33,273 nucleotides of DNA from a virus: positions 1-33,273 of the IMG/VR virus record IMGVR_UViG_3300048928_000297. The stretch is one strand, 5' to 3'. Shown here in pieces: positions 9,697-18,185 of the stretch (position 1 is the first letter of the stretch; every line of letters starts with the position of its first letter). The notes below the pieces were generated by a model. It was given only the letters and a program-made list of their open reading frames with translations, was not told the origin of the DNA and did not search any database. The translations under genes were made by a program, and so were the position numbers.

Positions 9697-10097
9697 GCCG
9701 ACTTTTCCTCCTCGTCATCGGTAGCCGTGGACAAGAATTCCTTGCCCAAACTGTTGATGAATTCGAGATCAGCTTCGTCGGAGGGATCAAAGACCCGATT
9801 GCCTTCGGCATCGCACAGGCGATGCGCAATCCGGGACGCCATCGCGTACGGGTCCGTGATCTGTTCAAGCTGGAGCTGCACCTCCATCGGCTCATCGTGA
9901 TTGAGGTCGATTCCGAGCTTCTGGGCAATTTTGATTTTGCGCCGGCGCGCGTCCTGGAAGTAGGCGTTGGCCTCGCCCACGCTCATGTCCGTGCGCAGAT
10001 ATGCCTGTTTTCCCAGGACCTTTGTCGGCTTGAACGTGGGTCGCTGCTTCAGGATCAGGTCGCGCAGTTGCTGGGCGGAAAGGTCTGTCTCTGCCAT
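9687..10097 (-). CDS. Tail assembly chaperone G
   Basis: 136 residues, located between the major tail protein and the tape measure, the place of lambda gene G. The C-terminus is strongly acidic (ATDDEEEKSAKN) and ends exactly at the frameshift heptamer, so a fraction of ribosomes should make the longer G-T product. The family coats the tape measure protein before the tail tube polymerises. AAGGA lies 7 bases before the ATG at 10097, a strong ribosome site consistent with the higher level of G over G-T. Confidence 0.85.
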   Translation of the reverse strand: MAETDLSAQQLRDLILKQRPTFKPTKVLGKQAYLRTDMSVGEANAYFQDARRRKIKIAQKLGIDLNHDEPMEVQLQLEQITDPYAMASRIAHRLCDAEGNRVFDPSDEADLEFINSLGKEFLSTATDDEEEKSAKN

Positions 10098-10106
10098 GGT
10101 CCGTCC

Positions 10107-10784
10107 TTACTCGCCCGTGACTGCCGGGAACCACACCTTGGAACGCGCACCGCTGACCGGCGGCGTCTTCTTAATCGTCACACCGCCCGTAAACAATGCG
10201 CCCGTGGAGCCGTCCATCCCGATGCCCGTCTGGATGTAGCCATGCACCAGCACCGTTCCCTGACCATTCGTCAAGCGCAGGCGGGACCAGAAGCGCGTCG
10301 TCTCGTCGTCCAGCTTCTGCAGGGTCTGCTGGCCCGTGGTTGCCGGTGCCGAATTGAACTGGAGCGTCAGCGCGCCAGGCGTGCGCATGCCAGGCTCGGA
10401 TTCTTCCTCGTCGTCCGAGCAGATTGTGCTGGTCGGCAGTTCCGCACGCGTGTCGCCCGCCTCGCTGTAGCTGGTCAACTCGCAGATGTTGGTGAACACC
10501 CCGCGGCTTGCCTTTGCCTGGGTCAAAGACAGGATATAGTCCTCGCCGTTACTGCCGACGAGTTCAAACGTGTCAGCGGACAGACTCTTGATCGCGTAGG
10601 TGGCATCCACGCTTTCATGCAAACCTGAAACCTCTACCACATCTCCCGACACGTAACCATGCCCGACGACAGTAACGACGATCGGCTTTGCCTGGGTTGC
10701 GTTGGTGATGGCTTTGGACGCCTCCAGGGCGGTCTGTACGGCATACCGCGAGCCGTTGAATCGCGTGGTTTTACCCTTCGACAT
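10107..10784 (-). CDS. Major tail tube protein
   Basis: 225 residues placed directly upstream of the G/G-T chaperones, as lambda gene V. The sequence is mostly beta-type with Gly/Thr-rich turns and contains a segment (VVTVVGHGYVSGDVVEVSGL, about residues 37-56) that looks like an inserted Ig-like or ubiquitin-activating-type repeat used by some tail tube proteins. An ATG at 10784 is preferred over the GTG at 10793, because the GAGGTG ribosome site lies 6-7 bases before the ATG and would overlap the GTG. The tube polymerises around the tape measure protein. Confidence 0.85.
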   Translation of the reverse strand: MSKGKTTRFNGSRYAVQTALEASKAITNATQAKPIVVTVVGHGYVSGDVVEVSGLHESVDATYAIKSLSADTFELVGSNGEDYILSLTQAKASRGVFTNICELTSYSEAGDTRAELPTSTICSDDEEESEPGMRTPGALTLQFNSAPATTGQQTLQKLDDETTRFWSRLRLTNGQGTVLVHGYIQTGIGMDGSTGALFTGGVTIKKTPPVSGARSKVWFPAVTGE

Positions 10785-10846
10785 TTCGTGCACCTCAGTT
10801 TTGATTGCCCAGCGGGCGGAGAAATATGATTTGAAGTGGCGCCCTC

Positions 10847-11200
10847 TTAGCGGGCGGCCACCTGATAGACGATTAGGCAGCGGTACAGCCGGCCGTCCTC
10901 TTCGAAGCCTTGCTCGATCGAGATACGTTCCCAGCTCTCGAAAGCCGTTTCAATCGCCCCACAAACGGGGCCATCCTTCGCACCGAGTGCAGCAACCTCG
11001 TCGAAGTCCGGGCCGTAGACATCGACTTGGACCCGATGGTCATCGAGATCTGAATCGCCGCAATTCGTCGAGGCCGGAACCGCGTAAGAACTGAACCGTA
11101 TCGCCGGCCACGAGTTCAGGTTTTGGGGCAGGACGACCGGGTACGCCCGGTCATCCACCAGCGCGCCCAGGACGGGTCCAAGGACTTCTGCAACGCCCAT
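10847..11200 (-). CDS. DUF3168-like tail completion protein
   Basis: 117 residues in the position of lambda gene U, between the gp10-like gene and the tail tube gene. The order of a Pro-Ala-rich start, WPAIRFSSYAVP, the polar D-rich middle and RVQVDVYGPDFDEVAAL fits DUF3168 tail terminator proteins, which cap the tail and join it to the head. It begins right at the end of the upstream gene (they share base 11200). Family call is by eye. Confidence 0.75.
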   Translation of the reverse strand: MGVAEVLGPVLGALVDDRAYPVVLPQNLNSWPAIRFSSYAVPASTNCGDSDLDDHRVQVDVYGPDFDEVAALGAKDGPVCGAIETAFESWERISIEQGFEEDGRLYRCLIVYQVAAR

Positions 11201-11706
11201 TACTTCACCTTTCCGTGTGTGCGGCCCACGTCGGAGGCTTCCGCCTCTAAACGCGTTCCGAGCTGGTCCGCAGTCCTTTTCGCCGCCTCAAGCTTTTTCG
11301 AATCGAAGGCCCGGGACATCCACGGATTGGCCGGGATCTTCGCGGTGCCAAAATGAACCATCCACCAGTAAAACGGGTCGTCCGGGTTCTGACTGCTGTT
11401 GCGGCCCGTCGCCTGCTTGAACGCGGCGATCTTCTTGGTGCCGATGCCTTTCACCCAGACGATTGCCTCGAATGACCCGCTGCGCTTGGCTATCGCCTTC
11501 ACGCGCGTGGCCGCCCGGATAGTCCCGGGCTTGCGGTGCGGATGGGGTTCCTTAAGAACAGGTGCCTGAGCCTTGGCTTCCTTCTGCAGGACACGACCGC
11601 CGGCGGATACCGCACTGCGCCCGATCCGCTTCTGCAAGCGGTTGTTGAGCTCTTTAAATGCCAAACCCATTTCCCGAAGGCCCGTCATCTTCACCTTATC
11701 GACCAT
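11200..11706 (-). CDS. HK97 gp10-like phage protein
   Basis: About 168 residues. The basic N-terminal half (RLQKRIGRSAVSAGGRVLQK) and a central FYWWMVHFGTAKIPANPWMS motif are typical of the HK97 gp10-like group, which acts at the head-tail joint or tail completion. The start is unclear: ATG at 11706 (used here) overlaps the head-closure gene by 11 bases, while an ATG at 11688 has AAGGTG 4 bases upstream and would shorten the protein by six residues. Confidence 0.85.
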   Translation of the reverse strand: MVDKVKMTGLREMGLAFKELNNRLQKRIGRSAVSAGGRVLQKEAKAQAPVLKEPHPHRKPGTIRAATRVKAIAKRSGSFEAIVWVKGIGTKKIAAFKQATGRNSSQNPDDPFYWWMVHFGTAKIPANPWMSRAFDSKKLEAAKRTADQLGTRLEAEASDVGRTHGKVK

Positions 11707-12061
11707 CACTAACCCCGCCCGACTTCGCCATGATTTCCCACATGTCGCCGGCCTCTTTCACATTGGCCACCGACACAATGCCCAACACCGTTGAGACAAA
11801 CACGACGCGCATAGTTGGATCGAGCGGCAGGCCTGGCTGCACCCGCATGACTATCTTGGTGTCCATGTCCGCCCGGACCTGGGCGCCGGCGGCGTAGTAC
11901 TCGCGGCCCCGCAATGGCTCCACAGACGCCCAGTACTCACCCTGGGGATTCGATGCCGTGCCGGCGGGGACCCAGCCAAGGAGCTTTTCTGCGCCGCTCG
12001 GCGTACGTTCAATTTGGCGCCGCTCGATGCGGATCCGCTTGTTCAGAGGGCCGGCCTTCAT
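11696..12061 (-). CDS. Phage head closure protein (head-tail adaptor)
   Basis: 121 residues. The N-terminus (MKAGPLNKRIRIERR) and the central EYWASVEPLRGREYYAAG are the hallmark of the head-tail joining (head closure) family that plugs the portal after packaging. It overlaps the connector gene by four bases (ATGA-type junction at 12058-12061) and the gp10-like gene by eleven. Confidence 0.9.
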   Translation of the reverse strand: MKAGPLNKRIRIERRQIERTPSGAEKLLGWVPAGTASNPQGEYWASVEPLRGREYYAAGAQVRADMDTKIVMRVQPGLPLDPTMRVVFVSTVLGIVSVANVKEAGDMWEIMAKSGGVSDGR

Positions 12062-12390
12062 ACACCCATCCCGATTCGATAGGGCATCAGCAATGCCCGA
12101 AAGGCAGACGATGACACCGGCGCGCCAGGCTCGCGGTTCGCATACAGCGCGCCCAGCTCCAACTTGATCGCCGCATTCACCGACTCGGGCACCGGCTCTT
12201 CTATTGGCTTGCCGTCCTCATCCACCACGGGCTCGCCGTCGCTGTCCAGGCGCGGCCACGGAATCGGCCGGCCGAGATAGTTCGACGCCGATTCCACAGC
12301 CGCCGCCAGCAAAGAGGTGATCAGCGAGTCATCGGCGTCAAAATCAACGCGCAGATGCAGCTTCGCCTGCTCAAGCGTTGGCGTCGGCAT
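12058..12390 (-). CDS. Head-tail connector protein (HK97 gp6-like)
   Basis: 110 residues. The opening PTLEQAKLHLRVDFDADDSL followed by helices (SLLAAAVESASNYLG) is typical of the HK97 gp6-like connector that forms a ring below the portal. The ATG at 12390 is preferred over the upstream frame, because GGTGG lies a few bases before it and the family starts here; the longer reading is Arg/Pro-rich shadow sequence. It overlaps the end of the preceding small gene by 20 bases. An acidic insertion (DGEPVVDEDGKPIEEP) splits the domain. Confidence 0.88.
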   Translation of the reverse strand: MPTPTLEQAKLHLRVDFDADDSLITSLLAAAVESASNYLGRPIPWPRLDSDGEPVVDEDGKPIEEPVPESVNAAIKLELGALYANREPGAPVSSSAFRALLMPYRIGMGV

Positions 12391-12655
12391 TGGTTCCACC
12401 CTGCGTCTGGACCGGCGGAGACTTGGCCGTTTCGGGTGCCGGGTTCGGCTTCTTGTTGGGCGCACGCGCGGGTTTCGTCGCGGGCGAACGTTCGGGCTTG
12501 CTCTGCATCTGGGATCCTTCAGCAACCTTCGACGGCAACGCCACCAGCCCATTCGCTGCCAGATCCTTAGCGCGGCCGTCCGGAACGGTCAGTGTTTGAT
12601 TGGGCATCGCCCAGTTGCCGCCATTCAGAAACGCTTTGATAACAGTGACTTTCAT
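12371..12655 (-). CDS. Small head-region protein, unknown
   Basis: 94 residues between the major capsid and connector genes. The first 45 residues (MKVTVIKAFLNGGNWAMPNQ) form a compact beta-type unit like the small SH3-like proteins seen here in other phages. The rest is a low-complexity Pro/Lys/Ala-rich tail. It could be a capsid decoration or joining factor, but I know no function. The ATG at 12655 is chosen because upstream sequence in the same frame is Arg-rich and overlaps no coding logic; the ribosome site is weak. Confidence 0.65.
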   Translation of the reverse strand: MKVTVIKAFLNGGNWAMPNQTLTVPDGRAKDLAANGLVALPSKVAEGSQMQSKPERSPATKPARAPNKKPNPAPETAKSPPVQTQGGTNADANA

Positions 12656-12710
12656 GTGTTCGCGAGCCGAGTCTCCCCGGCCCGCCCTGGTTGACGCCCT
12701 TGGGCGCGGT

Positions 12711-13988
12711 TTACGGCGTCGGCGCTGCGAACGCGCCGAACACGAACGATTCCGGCCGGTAGACGGCCAGCGCAACGCGCTCTTCGCCGCGGATCGTCAC
12801 CATGTTTTTGCGGAAGTTGTCACCGTCTTCCGTCGACACCTCGACGGCGGCGTCTTCGCGATCAAAGACCTGGGCGGCCATATCGAACGCCCCGACGAGG
12901 AACGAGCCGGCGGGCATTGCCGTGGTCTCGACCACCGGCAGGCGCCACATGCGCGGCTGGCCGCCTTCCACGACATTGACCCAGATGTAGCGGCCGTTCG
13001 AGTCGGTTTCCAGTTCGATGTCGGCCCAGTCGATCGGGTTGAGTACGATGCCGCTGGCGCGGTACTCGGCCAGGCGTACCTGCAGGATGGCCCGACGCAG
13101 CGTCTTGATCTTCGTGTCGCCGGCCTCGCGCAGATCGTCGTCGAAGTCCGTGGCCTGCGGGATCAGGCCGAGCAGGTTCTGCCCCGTGCCGTCACCGGCC
13201 AGGATCTGCTGCTCTTCCACGTACTGCAGGCCGTAGCGCAAACGCCCGTCGATGTAGCTTTGCAGCAACGGAATGTCGGCCAGCACCTGCTTGGAGGCAC
13301 GCATCCAGTGCGCGATCGTGCGTACGGGCGTGGTCTTCAGCTCGAACGACAGATCGGACTGGGGCTTATCGGTGCCTTCAGCGACGGGCCCTGCCATGTT
13401 CTGGAAGCCGCTCTCCTGGACGAACTCGATCGAGTCCGACGAGGTGCGCCCGGGCATCAGCAGATCGCGGATGGTCATCGGACGATCCGGGCGGCTGATG
13501 ATGCCCGGCACGCGCGTGGGCTCGATGGCGGCGCCAACGCCACCAGTACCAGCGGTGGAGCTGGTGATATTGGTGACCGCCTTCAGGCGCATGCGGGCCG
13601 TACCGCGCCCCTTGCTGGACAAGGACTTGTAGTCGTCCGTATCGGTGAAAGTCTCGCCCACCGACTTGATGCGATCGCCGTCATTGGTCTGGCGACGCGC
13701 CAGTTTCTGCTCGAGCTCGAGCAGGCGGTCGTTCATCTTGATGCCTTCGCTGGAGATCTTTTCCAGCGCGGTCTTGGTCTCTTCCGAGACCTTGCCCAAG
13801 GTCTTGATTTCTTCGGTGGCCTTTTCGGCGAACTGCTTGATCTCGTTGTCGCGGTCGGTCAGCGCTTTGACGAGTTCCTTCACTTCCAGGGTGTCGCCAC
13901 CATCGTTACCGCCCTGGGCAGCCTTACGCTGGAGGCCCGAGGCAACAGCGATGGCCAGAGCTGATTGTTCGAATTGACTGATACGCAT
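12711..13988 (-). CDS. Major capsid protein, HK97 family
   Basis: 425 residues, the usual length for HK97-type precursors. About residues 33-98 form a charged coiled-coil (the delta or scaffold domain), removed by the neighbouring protease in related phages. The mature part begins near residue 115-140 and includes conserved fold segments such as VRTIAHWMRASKQVLADIP and YVEEQQILAGDGTGQNLLGL. The order portal, protease, capsid is the HK97 arrangement. The cleavage site cannot be fixed from sequence alone. Confidence 0.95.
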   Translation of the reverse strand: MRISQFEQSALAIAVASGLQRKAAQGGNDGGDTLEVKELVKALTDRDNEIKQFAEKATEEIKTLGKVSEETKTALEKISSEGIKMNDRLLELEQKLARRQTNDGDRIKSVGETFTDTDDYKSLSSKGRGTARMRLKAVTNITSSTAGTGGVGAAIEPTRVPGIISRPDRPMTIRDLLMPGRTSSDSIEFVQESGFQNMAGPVAEGTDKPQSDLSFELKTTPVRTIAHWMRASKQVLADIPLLQSYIDGRLRYGLQYVEEQQILAGDGTGQNLLGLIPQATDFDDDLREAGDTKIKTLRRAILQVRLAEYRASGIVLNPIDWADIELETDSNGRYIWVNVVEGGQPRMWRLPVVETTAMPAGSFLVGAFDMAAQVFDREDAAVEVSTEDGDNFRKNMVTIRGEERVALAVYRPESFVFGAFAAPTP

Positions 13989-13997
13989 GATGTGTCC

Positions 13998-14696
13998 TTA
14001 AAACTTGGGGAGGGTGAAGGCCGAGGCGTGACGTGCCAGGCTGGCCAATTCATTGGTAATCGCGGCATCGCCCTCGGACTCGCTCCGGAGCAGGTGTTTC
14101 AGGCCGCGATTCGCGATCACCGCGGCCTGTGACTTTGAGAAGCCTGCCTCGCGCAGGAACCGCTCAAAGTCGGGAAGTTCGGGGACCGCACCGTGCGCGA
14201 TGCGGGCCTTGATAGCGTCGACCCGCGCCTCGTCGTTCGCGGGCGCCGTAACAATCGAGATCTCGGCCAGGTCCAGCTTTTTCAGCGTGCGGATCTTGGT
14301 CTTTTCGTCGTATGCGGCATCCCGGACGAAGTAGCCAATAGACAGGCCGGTAATCGCCCGGGTTTTCATTCCGCGATAGGCTGTCTTGGCATAGGGCGCA
14401 TCCTGCAGCCACAGCTGGCCCACGCCATACAACCCATGGGCGTCTTCCTTGAGCTGGTTGATGTCCCAGTCGCCGATGGGTTCCGAGCCGCGGTGATGCC
14501 AGAGGACAGGAAGCGTGCGGCCTTTGGCGCGGGTATCGTCCAAGCTCTCAATGAATGCCCCCGGAGCGACGACTTCGTTGTAGCTATCCACGACCCCGAA
14601 AACCGAGCCGTAGCCAGAAAAAAGGCCGTCATCGCTGACGGCCTTGATGTCGTAGTCGAACGACCGGATCTGCATCACAGCGCTCTTTCGTTTCAT
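13998..14696 (-). CDS. HK97-family prohead protease
   Basis: 232 residues. The sequence SGYGSVFGVVDSYNEVVAPG near the N-terminus, LWHHRGSEPIGDW (His67/His68) and RAITGLSIGY (Ser119) match the herpesvirus-type His/Ser serine protease that matures HK97-like heads by removing the delta domain and itself. The ATG at 14696 overlaps the portal stop as ATGA, which decides the start; the longer open frame to 15083 is portal shadow. Capsid gene follows nine bases downstream. Confidence 0.93.
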   Translation of the reverse strand: MKRKSAVMQIRSFDYDIKAVSDDGLFSGYGSVFGVVDSYNEVVAPGAFIESLDDTRAKGRTLPVLWHHRGSEPIGDWDINQLKEDAHGLYGVGQLWLQDAPYAKTAYRGMKTRAITGLSIGYFVRDAAYDEKTKIRTLKKLDLAEISIVTAPANDEARVDAIKARIAHGAVPELPDFERFLREAGFSKSQAAVIANRGLKHLLRSESEGDAAITNELASLARHASAFTLPKF

Positions 14697-15985
14697 TTCT
14701 TTTCCTCGAAGGTGGGGAGGTCCAGCCAGGACCGCATAGACGCTTTCGCCTGTTCGCCGGACGACTGCTGTCCCAGTTGGTCGACCGGTATCAAATTGGA
14801 TTGCACGGTGTAAATGTCGCCACCTTCGTAGGGTTCTTCGTCCTCGAGCTCGCGAATCGAATTTCGGTTCGCCAGCCCGTTCTGCACTTTCGACGAATAC
14901 AGTTGGGCCCGGCCCACGGAATCCGCGCGCATCAGCCCCTCGAGGGAGAACTTCGAGTAATACGAGCGCCGCTCTTCCGGTCGCAAAAGTTGCCGCTTGA
15001 TGGCCTGTTCGATCCCGATGACAAGCGGCCCCATGCCCATCACGCGCCAACCCATGATTACCTGCTCGACACCGCTGCCCCACATCGTTTGTCCCTGGGG
15101 CGAATGGCCGATGAGGATGGGTGGAGTGTTGAAGAACCAGCGGCAGATTTCCTCTATGGAGAAGGCGCGGCTTTGGAGCAGCTGCGCGTCCTCTGGGTTC
15201 ATCGTCACCGGCTGGTACTTCATGCCCGCCTCGAGCACGAGCGTGCTGCCCGACTGCGATGCCGTGCCCACCTGCGAGATGACGCTCTTGCGTATGTCTT
15301 CGCGGTTGCCTTTGGTCAGGATCTGTTCAGTCGACACCACCCCACTGGGCCGCAGCCCGTTGGCGAAGATCCGGCTGGACGTTTCCTCTTGCGCCATGGC
15401 GGCGCCCAGGGTGTTACGCGCAAAGGCAATGGGCGACAACCCAATCAGCCCATCAAGGGAAAAGCCCTTGATATGGAAAATCTCGGCCTCGCTGTAGATC
15501 GTCAGCACGCCTTTTAGGTCCGTATATCGAAACTCCAGCGCACCGGATTTATCGACCTTCACGACCATCAATTCGGGGCGCAACGGCTCCAGCGCCACAA
15601 TGCGACCACCCGCCCGGTGGATCAACGCATACCCGTTGCCCCAAAGCGCTACCGCCGCAATGAGGCTCTGCCAGAAATCGGCCGGTGTCATGTTGGCATT
15701 CGGCTGGTCGTGCAGAACCGTGTACAGCGGATGGTCCGTTGCAAGTGTCCTTTTCCCCTTGCCGTCGCGGTAATACAGGAACACCGGCAACGTTCCAAGC
15801 ACCTGCGACAGCAGCCGAACGCATGCCCAAACCGCAGAGAGCTGCAAAGCGGTCTGGGCTGTCACGGTCTTGCCCGAGTAGTTATCGGATCCGTAGTACC
15901 AGCGCCAGAATCCGCTATCGCCCAGGCTGAGCGTGCGCCCCAGCCACTGGGCGATGCCAGCGGACGCTTTCGTAAGTAGTTTCAT
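14693..15985 (-). CDS. Portal protein, HK97 family
   Basis: 430 residues. Segments typical of HK97-type portals are SAVWACVRLLSQVLGTLPVF (about residues 50-69), HPLYTVLHDQPNANMTPADF and the later LQSRAFSIEEICRWFFNTP. The protein forms the dodecameric DNA channel at one vertex and binds TerL during packaging. Its ATG overlaps the last base of terL, and its stop is in ATGA overlap with the protease gene. Confidence 0.95.
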   Translation of the reverse strand: MKLLTKASAGIAQWLGRTLSLGDSGFWRWYYGSDNYSGKTVTAQTALQLSAVWACVRLLSQVLGTLPVFLYYRDGKGKRTLATDHPLYTVLHDQPNANMTPADFWQSLIAAVALWGNGYALIHRAGGRIVALEPLRPELMVVKVDKSGALEFRYTDLKGVLTIYSEAEIFHIKGFSLDGLIGLSPIAFARNTLGAAMAQEETSSRIFANGLRPSGVVSTEQILTKGNREDIRKSVISQVGTASQSGSTLVLEAGMKYQPVTMNPEDAQLLQSRAFSIEEICRWFFNTPPILIGHSPQGQTMWGSGVEQVIMGWRVMGMGPLVIGIEQAIKRQLLRPEERRSYYSKFSLEGLMRADSVGRAQLYSSKVQNGLANRNSIRELEDEEPYEGGDIYTVQSNLIPVDQLGQQSSGEQAKASMRSWLDLPTFEEKK

Positions 15986-17670
15986 CAGAAGACAATCGGA
16001 TCGTTGATAAAGTCGGCTAGTTCGGCCGGCGAATGCACTGCCGCCCGACTCATCGCAAGCACTGTCGCGACGATCGGGTCGATCCGCCCTTTGGTGGACG
16101 ACTTCTTTTTGTCCGGGCGGAAATTGCCATTGCTGTCAAAGAGCAGGGCCACATTCATTGCTGCCCATCGAACGACCGGGTTGCCGCCGTGCCGCAGGCG
16201 CTTTCCGTATACGCACAGTTCCAGCAGCTTCGACCCCGGATACATGCCGCCCGTGTTTTGCGGCACCTCCACCATCGGCACGCCTTCCTCGGCCAGCTCG
16301 TTCACCAGGTGCGTGGAGTTCCATTTGTCGTAGGCCACTTCCACCAGGTCATAAAGCTGCGAGGCCGACGTGATCTGGCGATGCATAGGCTCGTAATCGA
16401 CGATGTCGCCCTCCGTCACTGTCAGGTGGCCCGAGCGCTCCCAGCGCGCATAGGGCGCCGCATCATCTTTCTGAGCGTCGACCTTCGTGCGCGGGCAATA
16501 CGTCCACACCAGCAAATACCAATTTGGATCGTCCTCCACGGGCGGAAACACCAGGGCGAAGGCCGTCAGGTCCGTCGTTTGCGAAAGGTCGATACCACCG
16601 AAGCAACGGCGCCCACGCAGGGACAGTGGATCAAATGGCTTTTTGCCCTTGTCCCAGACGTCAACGTCAAACCACCCGTCTGCCCCGTTACACCAGATAT
16701 TCAAATCCTTGGTCTTGAAGTTCGCCATTTCGCTGGGTAATGCCGCCGCCGCTTTAGCACGCGACCGCATGTACTCCAACGTCTTGGACCGCCCCAGCCC
16801 GGGATTCGCCTTCGGCCATACCCGTTCATTCAGCGGGTCATCGCCTTCGTCCAGGGTGTACACATACCCGAAGAACGAATCGTCTTCCCGCGTTCCCTCT
16901 AACACGCTGACCAGGTAGTTCCTGACCGTCATGCACACACCGTCCAGGATGAAGCCGGCAGTCGTGATCGCCGATTGCAGCGGCTGGAGCCGTGCGCCCA
17001 ATGCGCTCGACATCACTTCCCAGACCTCGGGCGACCTGTGCGCGTGTAGCTCGTCCACAAGGACCGCATGCGGATTCAGGCCGTCCAGCGATTCCGCGTT
17101 CGCAGGCAGCGGCTTAAACACCGAGCTGTCGTACGAAATCTGTTCCTGATTCTTCCCGTCATGGATCTTGAAGCTACGCTCCACACCACGGGACCGCCGA
17201 GCCCACCGTCGGAAGTTGTCCAGTGCCGGGCGGAAGATGGCCATAGCCTGCTCACGCGTGGTGGCGATGGTGTACACCTCCGCTCCGATCTCTCCATCCA
17301 TCATGAAGAGGTACGCGCCCTGGGGGCCCTTCCACGTGCTCTTACCGTTCTTGCGAGCGACTTCCTCATACCCTGTCCTGAATCGGCGCAGGCCATCGGC
17401 CCGCAGCCAGCCGTACAGGACGGCGGTCCAAAACTTCTGCCAGGGGTCCAGCAAGATGGGCAGCCTTGCCAGCGGCCCACGGATGTGCACGAAGTTCTGC
17501 TCGATATAATCGATCACGTGCCAGGCATGCCCGGGACTGAACTCCAATCCCCGCTCATACCCGTCGAGCAGATCCTGGTAGTGGCGGGCCACCGCCAGGT
17601 ATGTCAGGCGTCCCACCACCTCCTGCCCACGCAGCACCGGCAAGCCGTACGCGAGGTCCCATTCATGCAA
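15985..17670 (-). CDS. Terminase large subunit (TerL)
   Basis: About 561 residues: packaging ATPase and nuclease. From the chosen start the ATPase P-loop YEEVARKNGKST lies at about 101-112 and the Walker B acidic pair in AVLVDELHAH at 206-207. The nuclease half has GGIDLSQTTDLTAFAL and a late Asp in KGRIDPIVATVLAM. I prefer the TTG at 17670: GAGG sits 8 bases upstream and overlaps the terS stop. The ATG at 17811 would give an Arg/Pro-rich leader overlapping terS by 130 bases, which looks like shadow sequence. A third option is a -1 shift from terS at 17697-17703. P27-type TerS partner. Confidence 0.93.
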   Translation of the reverse strand: MHEWDLAYGLPVLRGQEVVGRLTYLAVARHYQDLLDGYERGLEFSPGHAWHVIDYIEQNFVHIRGPLARLPILLDPWQKFWTAVLYGWLRADGLRRFRTGYEEVARKNGKSTWKGPQGAYLFMMDGEIGAEVYTIATTREQAMAIFRPALDNFRRWARRSRGVERSFKIHDGKNQEQISYDSSVFKPLPANAESLDGLNPHAVLVDELHAHRSPEVWEVMSSALGARLQPLQSAITTAGFILDGVCMTVRNYLVSVLEGTREDDSFFGYVYTLDEGDDPLNERVWPKANPGLGRSKTLEYMRSRAKAAAALPSEMANFKTKDLNIWCNGADGWFDVDVWDKGKKPFDPLSLRGRRCFGGIDLSQTTDLTAFALVFPPVEDDPNWYLLVWTYCPRTKVDAQKDDAAPYARWERSGHLTVTEGDIVDYEPMHRQITSASQLYDLVEVAYDKWNSTHLVNELAEEGVPMVEVPQNTGGMYPGSKLLELCVYGKRLRHGGNPVVRWAAMNVALLFDSNGNFRPDKKKSSTKGRIDPIVATVLAMSRAAVHSPAELADFINDPIVF

Positions 17671-17681
17671 CTCCAGCGCCT

Positions 17682-18185
17682 CTATCTGCGCGAGTAGTTT
17701 TTTCGATCCTCGTTCGCGTGGCCCACCAGGTCGCCGAAGTGCAGATCTTGCTGCCCGTCGTCGCCCAGCTTGCTTCGGACGTTCGCGAAGGATGGGATCG
17801 TCAGACAGCATTCCGGGAGATATTGCAGGAGTTCACGCCGCAGCTTCTCCGCGACGTAGAACGATTGATGAGGTTGCTCGTAGCCGTTGGGGGCCTTCCA
17901 GTAATACGAACCGTCGTTGCTTTGCTTGTAGTCCTCAAGCACTTGCCGAGCCGTCAACCATTCCGAGTAGGCATTGCACACCAGCGCGCCCGCAAGGCCG
18001 AAGATCCGGTGCTCGACACCCGCCGCACGAAGCTGCTCGCAGATGTAGTTCCAAATCTCGAGTTCTTTCGGTGAAGTCAAACCGGGAGGCGGTTCCGGCG
18101 AGACAGCTTTGCCGGCGGTCACAAGCGGGACAACTTTCTGGCCGCCGCCGGTGAGTACTTCGAGTTTCGGTCGTTCTTGATCCAT
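17682..18185 (-). CDS. Terminase small subunit (TerS), P27 family
   Basis: 167 residues. The middle part (EIWNYICEQLRAAGVEHRIF, about 50-69) and the following helical repeats resemble P27-type TerS proteins, which bind the packaging site and recruit TerL. GAGGTG lies 6-8 bases before the ATG at 18185, so the longer upstream frame is rejected. The last codons contain an A AAA AAC heptamer (17703-17697) in the correct phase. The repeat-rich noncoding region just upstream is a candidate binding site. Confidence 0.88.
   Translation of the reverse strand: MDQERPKLEVLTGGGQKVVPLVTAGKAVSPEPPPGLTSPKELEIWNYICEQLRAAGVEHRIFGLAGALVCNAYSEWLTARQVLEDYKQSNDGSYYWKAPNGYEQPHQSFYVAEKLRRELLQYLPECCLTIPSFANVRSKLGDDGQQDLHFGDLVGHANEDRKNYSRR

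Noticed and set aside
12600-13964. Plus-strand open frame of 454 codons
   Set aside because: Antisense to the major capsid gene; composition is Gly/Arg/Asp-rich shadow and it breaks the late operon direction.
17671-17811. N-terminal extension of TerL from ATG 17811
   Set aside because: The 47 extra residues are Arg/Pro-rich and overlap terS by 130 bases, while terS has normal protein character there.
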